A stretch of 64,000 nt of DNA from Burkholderia arboris. Its GTDB lineage: Bacteria > Pseudomonadota > Gammaproteobacteria > Burkholderiales > Burkholderiaceae. Every line of letters begins with the position of its first letter. Position 1 is the first letter of the stretch. The translations under genes were made by a program, and so were the position numbers. The notes under the pieces were generated by a model, which was given only the letters and a program-made list of their open reading frames with translations, had not been told where the DNA came from and ran no database searches. Location of the stretch: the NCBI RefSeq assembly GCF_902499125.1, contig NZ_CABVPX010000015.1, positions 62,001 to 126,000 on the forward strand, read 5' to 3'. This document shows positions 26,863 through 34,820 of the stretch, piece after piece.

Positions 26863-26883
26863 CCCCGTCTCGCCTCCCGGCCG

Positions 26884-28134
26884 CTACCGGTCACTCACGG
26901 CCTTCACCAGCGATTTCAGCTTCACGTCGACGTCCGCGACGGCTGCCGGCGTCACGTCGATCCCGCGCTCGACCAGCATTCTCGCCACGCGCATTTCCTT
27001 GATGAATCCCGATGCACGGCCGAAGCCGCTTGCAGCGACGAGCCGCGTGCCCGCATCGAAATGGAAATGGATTTCAGCATCGTCGTCGAGCACGCGCGCA
27101 ACCGACCGCTCGCCGAGCGCCGGCTCCCCGGCCACCTGCAACTGCGCGTCGTATTGATCGGACCAGAACCACGGCGTATCGCGATACGGCTCGCCCGCAC
27201 CGAGCATGTTGCGGGCCGCGATGCGTGCCTGCGTCTCGGCGCCGTGCCACGTCTCCTGCCGAACCGGCCGCCCCGACAGGGCGCTCGGAAACACCGCGAC
27301 ATCGCCAGCCGCGAAAATGCCTTCCGCCGACGTCTCGAGCTGCGCGTTCACGACGATCCCGCGCTCGACCGCGAGGCCCGCGTCGCGCGCCAGTTCGTCG
27401 GCCGGCTCGATCCCGACGCCGGCGACGACCGTATCGGCGATCAGCGTGTCGCCATCGTCGAGCACGACCGCCAGCGCACCGCCGGACGTCCGCTCGATCG
27501 CAACGGGTTTCCGGTTCACGCGGATCGCCACGCCCTGCGCTTCGTGCAGGGCGTGCACGCGCGCCGCGATCGTCTCCGGTACCGCGCGCCCGAGCAGGCG
27601 CGGCGCCGCATCGAGCACGCTCACGCGGCAACCGCGCAATCGTGCCGACGCCGCCACTTCGAGACCGATGAAACCACCGCCGATCAGCACGATCCGCGCG
27701 TCGGGCACGAGCCGCGCGCCGAGTGCCGCCGCATCGTCGAGTGTGCGCAACGCGAATACGCCATCGAGCGCCGCACCCGGAACAGCCAGGCGGCGCGCGA
27801 GGCCGCCGGTCGCGAGCAGCAGCGCCTCGTAGCCAAACACCCGCCCGCCCGACACGCGCGCTTCGCGTGCGTGCGGATCGATGCGCTCGACGGTTCCGAC
27901 CACCGGCTCGATGCCGTCCGCCGCCCATGCGTCCGGATCGCGCAACCGGCATTGCGCCGCACTGCGCTCGCCCGTCAGCACGCCCTTCGACAACGGCGGC
28001 CGTTCGTACGGCAGGTGCGCCTCCGCGCCGATCAGCACGATGCGCCCGCGCCAGCCGGACTCGCGCAGCACCTGCGCCGCGCGGCCGCCCGCGTGGCCGG
28101 CGCCGACGATCGCCATCACCCGGTCGTCGATCAT
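26884..28134 (-). CDS. mocF: FAD-dependent ferredoxin reductase, MocF-like
   Basis: This 416-residue NAD(P)H oxidoreductase passes electrons from NAD(P)H through FAD to a ferredoxin. The FAD-binding motif G-A-G-H-A-G-G lies near residue 11, followed by the L-P-Y-E-R-P-P-L-S-K motif of oxygenase-coupled ferredoxin reductases. The NAD-binding G-G-G-F-I-G-L-E near residue 152 and E-G-I-F-A-A-G-D near 270 complete the set. Its start (ATG 28134) is four bases after the Rieske ferredoxin gene, with the membrane oxygenase before that. The trio is the MocD-MocE-MocF arrangement described for rhizopine users. The symbol rests on this gene order; the substrate is inferred. Confidence 0.82.
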   Translation of the reverse strand: MIDDRVMAIVGAGHAGGRAAQVLRESGWRGRIVLIGAEAHLPYERPPLSKGVLTGERSAAQCRLRDPDAWAADGIEPVVGTVERIDPHAREARVSGGRVFGYEALLLATGGLARRLAVPGAALDGVFALRTLDDAAALGARLVPDARIVLIGGGFIGLEVAASARLRGCRVSVLDAAPRLLGRAVPETIAARVHALHEAQGVAIRVNRKPVAIERTSGGALAVVLDDGDTLIADTVVAGVGIEPADELARDAGLAVERGIVVNAQLETSAEGIFAAGDVAVFPSALSGRPVRQETWHGAETQARIAARNMLGAGEPYRDTPWFWSDQYDAQLQVAGEPALGERSVARVLDDDAEIHFHFDAGTRLVAASGFGRASGFIKEMRVARMLVERGIDVTPAAVADVDVKLKSLVKAVSDR

Positions 28135-28138
28135 CGCG

Positions 28139-28447
28139 TCACACCTCGATCAGGATGCGGCCGTCTTCGATCTTCGCGCGGTACGTGCGCAGCTTCTCGC
28201 ACGCGGGCGCCGACAGCGGCCTGCCGTCGCGCACGTCGAAGCGCCCGTTGTGCTTCGGGCATTCGATCACGTGATCCATCACGAACCCGTCCGCGAGATG
28301 CACCTGCTCGTGCGTGCACAGGCCGTCGCTCGCATAGACCTCGCCGTCGATCCGGTAAATCGCGTAGGTACGGCCGTCGTGGTCGAAGCGCGCGACGTCT
28401 TCATCGTCGATGTCGTCGAGCGCACCGGTGTCGATCCATTGCGTCAT
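28139..28447 (-). CDS. mocE: Rieske-type [2Fe-2S] ferredoxin, MocE family
   Basis: This 102-residue soluble electron carrier has Rieske ligands Cys44 and His46 in D-G-L-C-T-H-E-Q-V-H-L-A-D-G, and Cys63 and His66 in C-P-K-H-N-G-R-F-D. The C-T-H-E-Q-V-H-L-A-D-G and C-P-K-H-N-G-x-F-D wording is that of MocE-family ferredoxins, which carry electrons to the MocD oxygenase in rhizopine demethylation. The gene is 36 bases after the oxygenase and four before the reductase, so the three are almost certainly co-transcribed. No signal peptide is present. Confidence 0.88.
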   Translation of the reverse strand: MTQWIDTGALDDIDDEDVARFDHDGRTYAIYRIDGEVYASDGLCTHEQVHLADGFVMDHVIECPKHNGRFDVRDGRPLSAPACEKLRTYRAKIEDGRILIEV

Positions 28448-28483
28448 GTTGCGTGTCTCCTTGGTGGGCGGGTTCGATGACGG

Positions 28484-29566
28484 TCATGCACGCACGGCGT
28501 CCGGCACGGGCCGCACGACATAGTCGGACGGGTCGCGCGTCTGCCGGACCAGCGCCGGCACGATCTCCGCGTACGCGGCCAGCGTGCTGCGGTACGGCGG
28601 CGGCATGTCGGCCTTCACGGCGTCGTGCAGTTCCGGCAGCGCGTGAAACGGCACCATCGGGAACATGTGGTGCTCGACGTGATAGTTCATGTTCCAGTAC
28701 AGGAAGCGGAACACCGGATTCATCATCACGGTGCGGCAGTTGCGCCGGTGATCGAGCACGTTCTCGGGCATGCCCGCGTGCTGCGTCAGGCCGAAGTACA
28801 GGTACAGCCACGCGCCGTACAGGCTCGGCAGGCCGATGTAGAGCAGCGGCAGGATCGTGTGCCAATACGACGACGCACCGGCCACGAGCGCGTACACCGC
28901 GAGATGGATGCGCGACTCGCGCACGACCTTGCGCCATTCCGATTCGGGCACATAGGTGCGCTCCTCGTCGTCGAGCCGGCCGGTGAACGACACCGCGATC
29001 ATCTTGCGCAGCTCGCCGGCCACATGCTTCAGCGCGACGACGTTCAGCGCGAGCGCAAGCCAGTCGGTCGGCTTCGGCGCGGCGATTTCGGGATCGCGCC
29101 CAACGATCAGCGTATCGGTGTGATGCCGCGCATGGCTCCAGCGCCATGCGGTCGCGCGGCGGAACACCTGGAACGATGCGACCTGGTACAGCACGTCGTT
29201 CATCCAGCGTGTGCGGAACGCGGTGCCGTGCCCGCATTCGTGCCAGCGCGAGTCGGCCGGGCTGCAGTAAAGCGTGCCGTACACGAAGAACGCGGGGATC
29301 GCCCACGCCGAATGCGCGCGCCACGCCAGCCACGCGAGCCCGCCGCTGATCGCGATCGCCGCGTACCAGATCAGCGTGTCGCGGATCGCACGCGCATCGC
29401 CGCGCTGCATCAGCCGCTTCATCAGCGGCCGCGGCACCGCGCACCGGTACCATGCGGCGTTGACGAGCCCTGCCGCTTGCGCGCGCTCGCCGGCGCCGCC
29501 GGTCATTCTGTATTCCTGACGGCGTGCCGCCATGCGGTCGCGCGCCGGGTGGTCGGGTTGAGCCAC
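28484..29566 (-). CDS. mocD: Membrane fatty-acid-desaturase-like oxygenase, MocD-like
   Basis: This 360-residue integral membrane non-heme di-iron oxygenase has three histidine boxes: H-E-C-G-H (109-113), H-A-R-H-H (145-149) and H-V-E-H-H (296-300), with hydrophobic segments between them. This is the fatty-acid desaturase/hydroxylase superfamily; together with a Rieske ferredoxin and a reductase it matches MocD. MocD was proposed to demethylate 3-O-methyl-scyllo-inosamine by hydroxylating the methyl group. I choose GTG 29566, which follows GGGAG at six bases; the next in-frame Met (MAARRQEY) is 11 codons later and lacks a site. A lipid or alkane substrate is the main alternative, but the cluster partners favour an inositol-type compound. 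Confidence 0.8.
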   Translation of the reverse strand: MAQPDHPARDRMAARRQEYRMTGGAGERAQAAGLVNAAWYRCAVPRPLMKRLMQRGDARAIRDTLIWYAAIAISGGLAWLAWRAHSAWAIPAFFVYGTLYCSPADSRWHECGHGTAFRTRWMNDVLYQVASFQVFRRATAWRWSHARHHTDTLIVGRDPEIAAPKPTDWLALALNVVALKHVAGELRKMIAVSFTGRLDDEERTYVPESEWRKVVRESRIHLAVYALVAGASSYWHTILPLLYIGLPSLYGAWLYLYFGLTQHAGMPENVLDHRRNCRTVMMNPVFRFLYWNMNYHVEHHMFPMVPFHALPELHDAVKADMPPPYRSTLAAYAEIVPALVRQTRDPSDYVVRPVPDAVRA

Positions 29567-29660
29567 GTCTGTCTCCCTGGTTTCTGGTGCGGGGAAAGCG
29601 CAACGAGCGCTTCGCCATGGAATCAAAATTAGGCCCCCGGCCTGCGCTGCTCAATCGAAA

Positions 29661-29680
29661 CGTTGACGAAATTTCGCCAT
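29661..29680. promoter_or_regulatory. Operator 1 of the moc-like cluster
   Basis: TGACGAAATTTCGCCA at 29664-29679 is a 16-base palindrome with one mismatched pair and a perfect CGAAATTTCG core. It lies between the divergent oxygenase and LacI-type genes. A 17-of-20 match in reverse orientation stands in front of the first TIM-barrel gene at 30858-30877. It is the likely binding site of the LacI-type regulator encoded next to it. Confidence 0.7.
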
Positions 29681-29740
29681 CGCTTTAGCGTGTCCGGCAA
29701 CGCCACGCGATCGATGGCGACCCCAACGATGGAGACGACC

Positions 29741-30805
29741 ATGGCAGGTGAATCCGGGCCGCGCTGGCGCAAGCGCACCGCGCGCTTCGACGAGATCGCG
29801 GCGCTCGCGGGCGTCAGCACGACCACCGTCGACCGCGTGCTGAACGAGCGCGGCAGCGTGTCCGCGCAGGCGCGCGAACGCGTGGTGGCGGCCGCACGGC
29901 AGCTCGGCGTGCCGCGGCTGCTGCCCGACACGCGGCACGGGCTGATCCACGTCGACGTGCTGCTGCCGGACACCGACGCGCCGTTCTTCCGGCGGCTCCA
30001 GCAGGCGCTGCAGCGCTCGCTGCAGATGCTCGACCGGCGCGTGGTCGTGCACCGGACGATCCTGCCCGCCGCGGACGACGAACGCGCCGCCGCGCTGATC
30101 GAACGGCCCGCGTACCGGCGCGCGGCGCTGATCGTCACCGCGCGCGACACGGCTCGCGTGCGCGACGCACTGGCCGGCGCGATCGCGCGCGGCGAGACCG
30201 TCGTCACGATGGTCACCGACATCGGCGGCATCGATCGCGCGCACTTCGCCGGCATCGACAACTACCGCGCCGGACGCACGGCCGGCTACTACATCGGCCG
30301 CCTCGCGGCGCGCCCCGGCCGCGCGCTGCTGCTCGGCGGGCGCATGGGCTACCGCGCGCACGCCGACCGGATGGCCGGCTGCCGCGACCAGCTCGCCGAC
30401 GCGTTCGCCGCGATCCGCTGCGACGACGAGCCGGTCGAAACGCTCGACCAGGACGACCGCTGCTACCGTGCGGTGACGAAAGCGCTGCAGGCGCACGACG
30501 ACGTGGTCGCGATCTACAACAGCGGCGCCGGCTCGGCCGGCATCGAAGCGGCGCTGCGCAAGGCCGGCGCCATCGGGCGCGTCGTGTGGATCGGCCACGA
30601 GATGATCGACCAGCACCGCGCCTTCATCGAAGCCGGCGCGATGGATCTCGCGATCGACCAGGATCCGGACGGCCAGGCGATTTCCGCACTGCAGCACGTG
30701 CTGCATGCGTGCGGGATCGTCGAACAGCCGCCACCCGGCGACCCGGTCGAATTCCGCGTGTTCTGCCCGGCGAACGTGAGGACGAGCGCGTACCTGCAGC
30801 CGTGA
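29741..30805 (+). CDS. LacI-family transcriptional regulator of the moc-like cluster
   Basis: This 354-residue regulator has an N-terminal LacI helix-turn-helix (F-D-E-I-A-A-L-A-G-V-S-T-T-T-V-D-R-V-L-N) and a periplasmic-binding-protein-like sensor domain of the RbsB/MocB type. The sensor shows F-F-R-R-L-Q-Q-A-L-Q, D-N-Y-R-A-G-R-T-A-G-Y-Y and a late A-I-D-Q-D-P-D-G-Q. Such sensors bind sugars or cyclitols. The gene starts at ATG 29741 (GGAGACGACC upstream), divergent from the oxygenase gene, and is followed by the catabolic genes on its own strand. Two near-identical palindromes at 29664 and 30859 are its likely operators. Rhizobial moc clusters instead use MocR of another family, so the control here is different. 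Confidence 0.88.
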   Translation: MAGESGPRWRKRTARFDEIAALAGVSTTTVDRVLNERGSVSAQARERVVAAARQLGVPRLLPDTRHGLIHVDVLLPDTDAPFFRRLQQALQRSLQMLDRRVVVHRTILPAADDERAAALIERPAYRRAALIVTARDTARVRDALAGAIARGETVVTMVTDIGGIDRAHFAGIDNYRAGRTAGYYIGRLAARPGRALLLGGRMGYRAHADRMAGCRDQLADAFAAIRCDDEPVETLDQDDRCYRAVTKALQAHDDVVAIYNSGAGSAGIEAALRKAGAIGRVVWIGHEMIDQHRAFIEAGAMDLAIDQDPDGQAISALQHVLHACGIVEQPPPGDPVEFRVFCPANVRTSAYLQP

Positions 30806-30834
30806 ATCGCGCCGCGCAACGCGCCGCGTGCGCC

Positions 30835-30877
30835 TGGCGAAAAAATCGACCGCCGCATTGGCGATTTTTCGTCAACG
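30835..30877. promoter_or_regulatory. Operator 2 of the moc-like cluster, with a degenerate half site
   Basis: TGGCGATTTTTCGTCA at 30859-30874 is the inverted copy of operator 1; 17 of 20 bases match over 30858-30877. A partial copy, TGGCGAAAAAATCGAC, starts 24 bases earlier at 30835. The sites lie between the regulator stop and the first TIM-barrel gene (start 30950), where they would control the catabolic genes. Confidence 0.65.
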
Positions 30878-30949
30878 TCGGTCATGCAGCCCGCGCCGCG
30901 CATCCGTACATTGGACAGCCATCCGCAGGACAGCAATGGACAGGAGACG

Positions 30950-31951
30950 ATGGCTGAACCGATCCTCATCGGCGTGAACCTCGACGGCGTGCTCGAACAC
31001 GACGGCCTGCCGTTGCCCGCGCCCGCCGAACGCTTCCGGATGGTCGCCGGCGCCGGCGTGTTCGATTACGTCGAAAAGAACCCGGTGCGCGGTGAAGACC
31101 TGTCGCCGTATTTCGCGCGGGTCGACCGCCATGCGCTGCCGATTCGCGTGATCGGCGGCATCTGGCGCGCCGGCCGCGACGAAGCGCACGTCGCCGAGAT
31201 CGTCGACGCGGGCGCACGCCTCGGCAGCACGGTGCTCAACTGCCAGCTGTTCGCGCATCACGCGGACGGCCACCCTCTGTCGGACCGCGAAGTCGCCGAT
31301 TTCTACCTGCGTACCTATGAACGCGGCGAGCCGGTTGGCTGCCTGCCGAGCCTCGAAGTGCACGTCGACATGTGGAGCGAGGATTTCGCGCGCGTGGCGC
31401 GCGTCGCGCAGCACGTCGAGCAGGCCGGCGCACCGTTCCGGATCACGCTCGATCATTCGCACCTGCTGTTCAAGATCGGCAATCGCCCCGAACTCGATGC
31501 ATCGGGCCTGCGCGACCCCGCCGACGACGGCCGCGCGCGGCTCGACCCGGCTTCGCCCGCGGCCTTCTACACCGACTGGATCGCGCGCGGCTGGGTCCGG
31601 CATGCGCATGCGCGCAGCGTCGCGCCGAACAATCCGGACAACCGCTGGATGCGCCGCGCGGACGGCCGGCCCGGGCGCGGCATCCAGTACCCGTTCGTCG
31701 CGCCTGCGCCGGGCGCCTATCACGGCGAATGGCACGCGGCGGCGCTCGACACGTGGAAAGCCGCGCTGCGTCAGTTGCTGCGCGCGCAGATTCACGCGCG
31801 GCCGACGCAGCTCGAACAGATCAGTTGCGAGTTCATCCCGTTTCCCGACTACGGCGGCGGCGCACGCTATTCGATCTTCGACAACAACGTCGCGTGTGCG
31901 CACTGGCTGCGCGACACGTGGCACGCCCTCGCCACGCGCACCGGCACCTGA
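30950..31951 (+). CDS. Sugar-isomerase-like TIM-barrel protein of unknown substrate
   Basis: This 333-residue protein has the AP-endonuclease-2/xylose-isomerase-like TIM-barrel pattern of acidic and His residues at strand ends: L-E-V-H-V-D-M, L-D-H-S-H, H-A-H-A-R-S-V and a late C-E-F-I-P-F-P-D-Y. These suggest a divalent metal site. It begins MAEPILIGVNLDGVLEHDG behind CAGGAGACG. I do not recognise it as a characterised family member. It is the first gene after the operator and is followed by the MocC-like gene after 39 bases. It is therefore likely an isomerase or epimerase step for an inositol-derived intermediate; that role is inference. Confidence 0.75.
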   Translation: MAEPILIGVNLDGVLEHDGLPLPAPAERFRMVAGAGVFDYVEKNPVRGEDLSPYFARVDRHALPIRVIGGIWRAGRDEAHVAEIVDAGARLGSTVLNCQLFAHHADGHPLSDREVADFYLRTYERGEPVGCLPSLEVHVDMWSEDFARVARVAQHVEQAGAPFRITLDHSHLLFKIGNRPELDASGLRDPADDGRARLDPASPAAFYTDWIARGWVRHAHARSVAPNNPDNRWMRRADGRPGRGIQYPFVAPAPGAYHGEWHAAALDTWKAALRQLLRAQIHARPTQLEQISCEFIPFPDYGGGARYSIFDNNVACAHWLRDTWHALATRTGT

Positions 31952-31990
31952 TTCGGACCCCGCCCCCACTCAAGCCCCAAGGACAGAACG

Positions 31991-32818
31991 ATGACGCAAG
32001 CCTTCCATTTTTCGCTGAACCGGATGAGCGCGCCGCGCTTGCCGCTCGACCGCTACGTCGCACTGTGCCGGCGCCTCGGCGTCGACACGATCGAGATTCG
32101 CAACGATCTCGACGGCGTCGAGATCGCCGACGGCACGCCGGCCGCGGCCGTGCGCGCAACCGCCGAAGCCGGCGGCGTGACGATCCTGACGATCAACGCG
32201 CTGCAGCGCTTCGAGCAATGGAACGCCGAGCGCGCGGACGAAGCGACCGTGCTGGCCGACTACGCGGCGCAATGCGGCGCGCGTGCGCTGGTGCTGTGCC
32301 CGACCAACAGCCGCAACGACACGCGCGACGCGGACGCGCGCCATGCGGATCTCGTGAAGTCGTTGAAGGCGCTGAAGCCGATCCTCGAAGCACGCAACCT
32401 GCTCGGCTTCATCGAGCCGCTCGGCTTCGAGGAATGCGCGCTGCGCCGCAAGTCGGATGCGGTGAAAGGCCTCTACGACGCGGCGGGCGAACAGGTGTTC
32501 CGGCTCGTGCACGACACGTTCCACCACCACCTGTCCGGCGAGGACATCTTCTTCCCGAACCTGACGGGCCTCGTGCACATCTCCGGTGTCGAGGAAGCCG
32601 ACCTGCCGGTCGACCGGATGCGCGACGGCCACCGCGTGCTGGTCGGCCGCGCCGACCGGCTCGGCAACCTCCGGCAACTGCGCGAACTGCTTGCACGCGG
32701 CTACCGCGGCGCGTTCTCGTTCGAGCCGTTCGCGAGCGAGATCGCCGAGGCCGGCGACATCGAAGCGCGGCTGCGGGCGAGCATCGACTACGTGCGCGGT
32801 GAACTGGCGGATCGCTGA
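31991..32818 (+). CDS. mocC: MocC/IolE-like TIM-barrel enzyme
   Basis: This 275-residue protein of the sugar phosphate isomerase/epimerase (AP-endonuclease-2) fold has the typical strand ends: T-I-E-I-R-N-D-L, F-I-E-P-L-G-F, L-V-H-D-T-F-H-H, L-V-H-I-S-G-V and F-S-F-E-P-F-A. The Glu, Asp, His and Glu positions fit a metal-binding active site. Its relatives include MocC of rhizopine catabolism and IolE/IolI of myo-inositol catabolism. It lies between another TIM-barrel gene and a MocA/IolG-like dehydrogenase, as expected for oxidation followed by dehydration or isomerisation of an inositol-type ring. The symbol is given by similarity of type and gene order, not by proven activity. Confidence 0.78.
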   Translation: MTQAFHFSLNRMSAPRLPLDRYVALCRRLGVDTIEIRNDLDGVEIADGTPAAAVRATAEAGGVTILTINALQRFEQWNAERADEATVLADYAAQCGARALVLCPTNSRNDTRDADARHADLVKSLKALKPILEARNLLGFIEPLGFEECALRRKSDAVKGLYDAAGEQVFRLVHDTFHHHLSGEDIFFPNLTGLVHISGVEEADLPVDRMRDGHRVLVGRADRLGNLRQLRELLARGYRGAFSFEPFASEIAEAGDIEARLRASIDYVRGELADR

Positions 32819-32888
32819 TACAGCATCAGGGCACGCTGCCGACGCATGTCGCGTGCCTGGAAAACAATCGAATCAACAGGAGAACGGA

Positions 32889-33875
32889 ATGATCGAATTC
32901 GCTTTGTTCGGCGCGGGCAGGATCGGCAAGATCCACGCGGCGAATCTCGCGCGCCATCCGGGCGCGAAGCTCAGGTACGTGATCGACCGGCATGCGCCGT
33001 CGGCCGAAGCGCTCGCGCACGCGCACGGCGCGCAGGTCGCCGACATCGAGCGCGCGCTCGGCGACGCGTCGGTGCAGGCTGTCGTGATCGCGTCGAGCAC
33101 CGACACGCACGCGGACCTGATCGTCGCGGCCGCGAACGCGGGCAAGGCCGTGTTCTGCGAGAAGCCGGTCGACCTGACCGTCGAACGCGCGCGCGCGTGT
33201 GCGGACGTCGTGCGGCGCACCGGCGTGACCTGCATGATCGGCTTCCAGCGCCGCTTCGACCCGACGTTCGCGGCGCTGAAGGCACGTGTCGAGCGCGGCG
33301 AGATCGGTGCGCCGGAAATGCTGGTCGTCACGAGCCGCGACCCGGGCGCGCCGCCGGCCGACTACCTCCGCAGCTCGGGCGGCATCTTCAAGGACATGCT
33401 GATCCACGACTTCGACGTGTTCCGCTGGATCCTCGGCGACGAAGCGCAGACGCTGCACGCAACCGGCAGTTGCCTGACCGACCCGGCCGTACACGAAGCA
33501 GGCGACATCGATTCGACGGCCGTGACGATCCGCACGCGGCGCGGGTTGCTGTGCCAGATCAACACGTCGCGGCGCGCGGCCTACGGCTACGACCAGCGCT
33601 TCGAGCTGCTCGGCAGCAACGGGATGCTGCAGGCCGGCAACGTGCGGCCGACCGAGGTGAGCGCCTGGCTCGCCGGCGGCATCGCGGCCGACGTGCCGCA
33701 GCCGTTCTTCCTCGAGCGCTACCGGCATGCGTACGCGGCCGAGATCGCGCACTTCGTCGACGCGCTGCGCGACGGCACGCCGGTCCGGACGACGATCGAC
33801 GACGGACTCGCCGCGCTCGAGCTGGCCGAAGCCGCGATGACGTCGTGGAAAACGGGGCGCGTGATCGAGCTGTAA
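32889..33875 (+). CDS. mocA: Gfo/Idh/MocA-family dehydrogenase, MocA/IolG-like
   Basis: This 328-residue NAD(P)-dependent oxidoreductase has the Rossmann motif F-G-A-G-R-I-G-K-I-H-A at residues 5-15 and the catalytic-lysine motif C-E-K-P-V-D near residue 95. The substrate-side I-H-D-F-D-V-F-R-W and D-S-T-A-V motifs match inositol 2-dehydrogenases. In rhizopine and inositol pathways this enzyme oxidises the ring alcohol to a keto-inositol or handles scyllo-inosamine. The start ATG 32889 follows AACAGGAGAACGGA. It ends the plus-strand arm of the cluster; a hairpin follows 12 bases later. The real substrate could equally be myo-inositol, scyllo-inositol or a sugar acid. Confidence 0.85.
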   Translation: MIEFALFGAGRIGKIHAANLARHPGAKLRYVIDRHAPSAEALAHAHGAQVADIERALGDASVQAVVIASSTDTHADLIVAAANAGKAVFCEKPVDLTVERARACADVVRRTGVTCMIGFQRRFDPTFAALKARVERGEIGAPEMLVVTSRDPGAPPADYLRSSGGIFKDMLIHDFDVFRWILGDEAQTLHATGSCLTDPAVHEAGDIDSTAVTIRTRRGLLCQINTSRRAAYGYDQRFELLGSNGMLQAGNVRPTEVSAWLAGGIAADVPQPFFLERYRHAYAAEIAHFVDALRDGTPVRTTIDDGLAALELAEAAMTSWKTGRVIEL

Positions 33876-33886
33876 CGCGACAAACA

Positions 33887-33914
33887 GCGGCGGCCCGGGC
33901 ACCCGGGCTGCCGC
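33887..33914 (+). terminator. Hairpin after the moc-like genes
   Basis: GCGGC-G-GCCCGGG pairs with CCCGGGC-T-GCCGC around a 2-base loop: 12 Watson-Crick pairs and one G-U. No T-run follows, so it may act as a Rho-assisted or mRNA-end hairpin. Confidence 0.45.
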
Positions 33915-34063
33915 CATCGGGCGATCGGCGCGGCGGCGGCACGGAATGCGGCAACCGCGCGCCCGCATCGGGCAAATTTGCCGAAACGTCGCGCGGCACG
34001 CGCGTGAAAGCACGTATGATGGCGAATTGATCGGCGTCGCCGGTCTACCGCATTTTCATCACC

Positions 34064-34750
34064 ATGCTCGATCACCTCATCTGCGACTGCGACGGCGTGC
34101 TCGTCGACAGCGAAGTCATCGCCGACCGCGTGCTGCTCGATACGCTGTCCGCCACGTTCCCGAACCTCGATTTCGAAGCCGCCGCGAAATCGGCATTCGG
34201 CCAGCAGACGTCGCGCTTCCTCGCCGGGATCGAATCCCGCTTCGGGATCGAGATGCCCGCGAACTTCATCGAGACCATCGAGCACAACATCGAGGTCGCG
34301 CTCGCGCAATCGCTCGCGCCGATCTCCGGCGTGCGCGACGCGCTGCTGAAGGTCACGCTGCCGGCGGCCGTCGTATCGAACAGCCGGCTCGTACGCGTGC
34401 GCAACTCGCTGAAACGCGCGGCGCTCACCGAGATCTTCGGCGAGCGCGTATTCAGTTCCGAGCAGGTGGCGCGCCCGAAACCCTACCCCGACGTGTACCT
34501 GCATGCGGCCCGGACGCTCGGCGTGGCGCCGGCGCGCTGCATCGTCGTCGAGGACAGCGTATCGGGGTTGAATGCCGCGCGCGCGGCCGGGATGAAGACG
34601 ATCGCGTTCGTCGGCGCGAGCCACATCCCCGACAACTACGCGGACGCGCTGCGTGCGATGGGCATCACGCGGATCATGCGCAAGATGGACGAATTGCCGT
34701 CGCTCGTCGAAGCCGGCATGCGCGGCGAATTCGGCGACGTGCAGTCCTGA
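34064..34750 (+). CDS. HAD-superfamily phosphatase/phosphomutase-like hydrolase
   Basis: This 228-residue cytoplasmic protein has HAD motif I D-C-D-G-V-L-V-D-S-E (nucleophile Asp near residue 8). Motif II is V-V-S-N-S, and the lysine of R-P-K-P-Y-P-D-V-Y and motif IV V-E-D-S-V-S-G-L-N-A-A are present too. The helical cap between motifs I and II places it with beta-phosphoglucomutase-like and phosphoglycolate-phosphatase-like enzymes, which act on sugar phosphates or related metabolites. The upstream gap of 188 bases and the hairpin suggest its own promoter, so it need not belong to the moc-like group. No substrate can be given. Confidence 0.88.
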   Translation: MLDHLICDCDGVLVDSEVIADRVLLDTLSATFPNLDFEAAAKSAFGQQTSRFLAGIESRFGIEMPANFIETIEHNIEVALAQSLAPISGVRDALLKVTLPAAVVSNSRLVRVRNSLKRAALTEIFGERVFSSEQVARPKPYPDVYLHAARTLGVAPARCIVVEDSVSGLNAARAAGMKTIAFVGASHIPDNYADALRAMGITRIMRKMDELPSLVEAGMRGEFGDVQS

Positions 34751-34760
34751 TTGCCAGTCA

Positions 34761-34808
34761 GGCCGGATCGGGTCGATCCGGCCCGCCACGGGTGCGCGAA
34801 CGCACCCG
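34761..34808. terminator. Double hairpin between convergent genes
   Basis: Two perfect stems lie side by side: GGCCGGATC-gggtc-GATCCGGCC (34761-34783) and CGGGTGCG-cgaa-CGCACCCG (34789-34808). They fill the gap between the HAD gene and the convergent ribB and may stop transcription from both sides. Confidence 0.6.
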
Positions 34809-34820
34809 CCTTCCGTTCAC

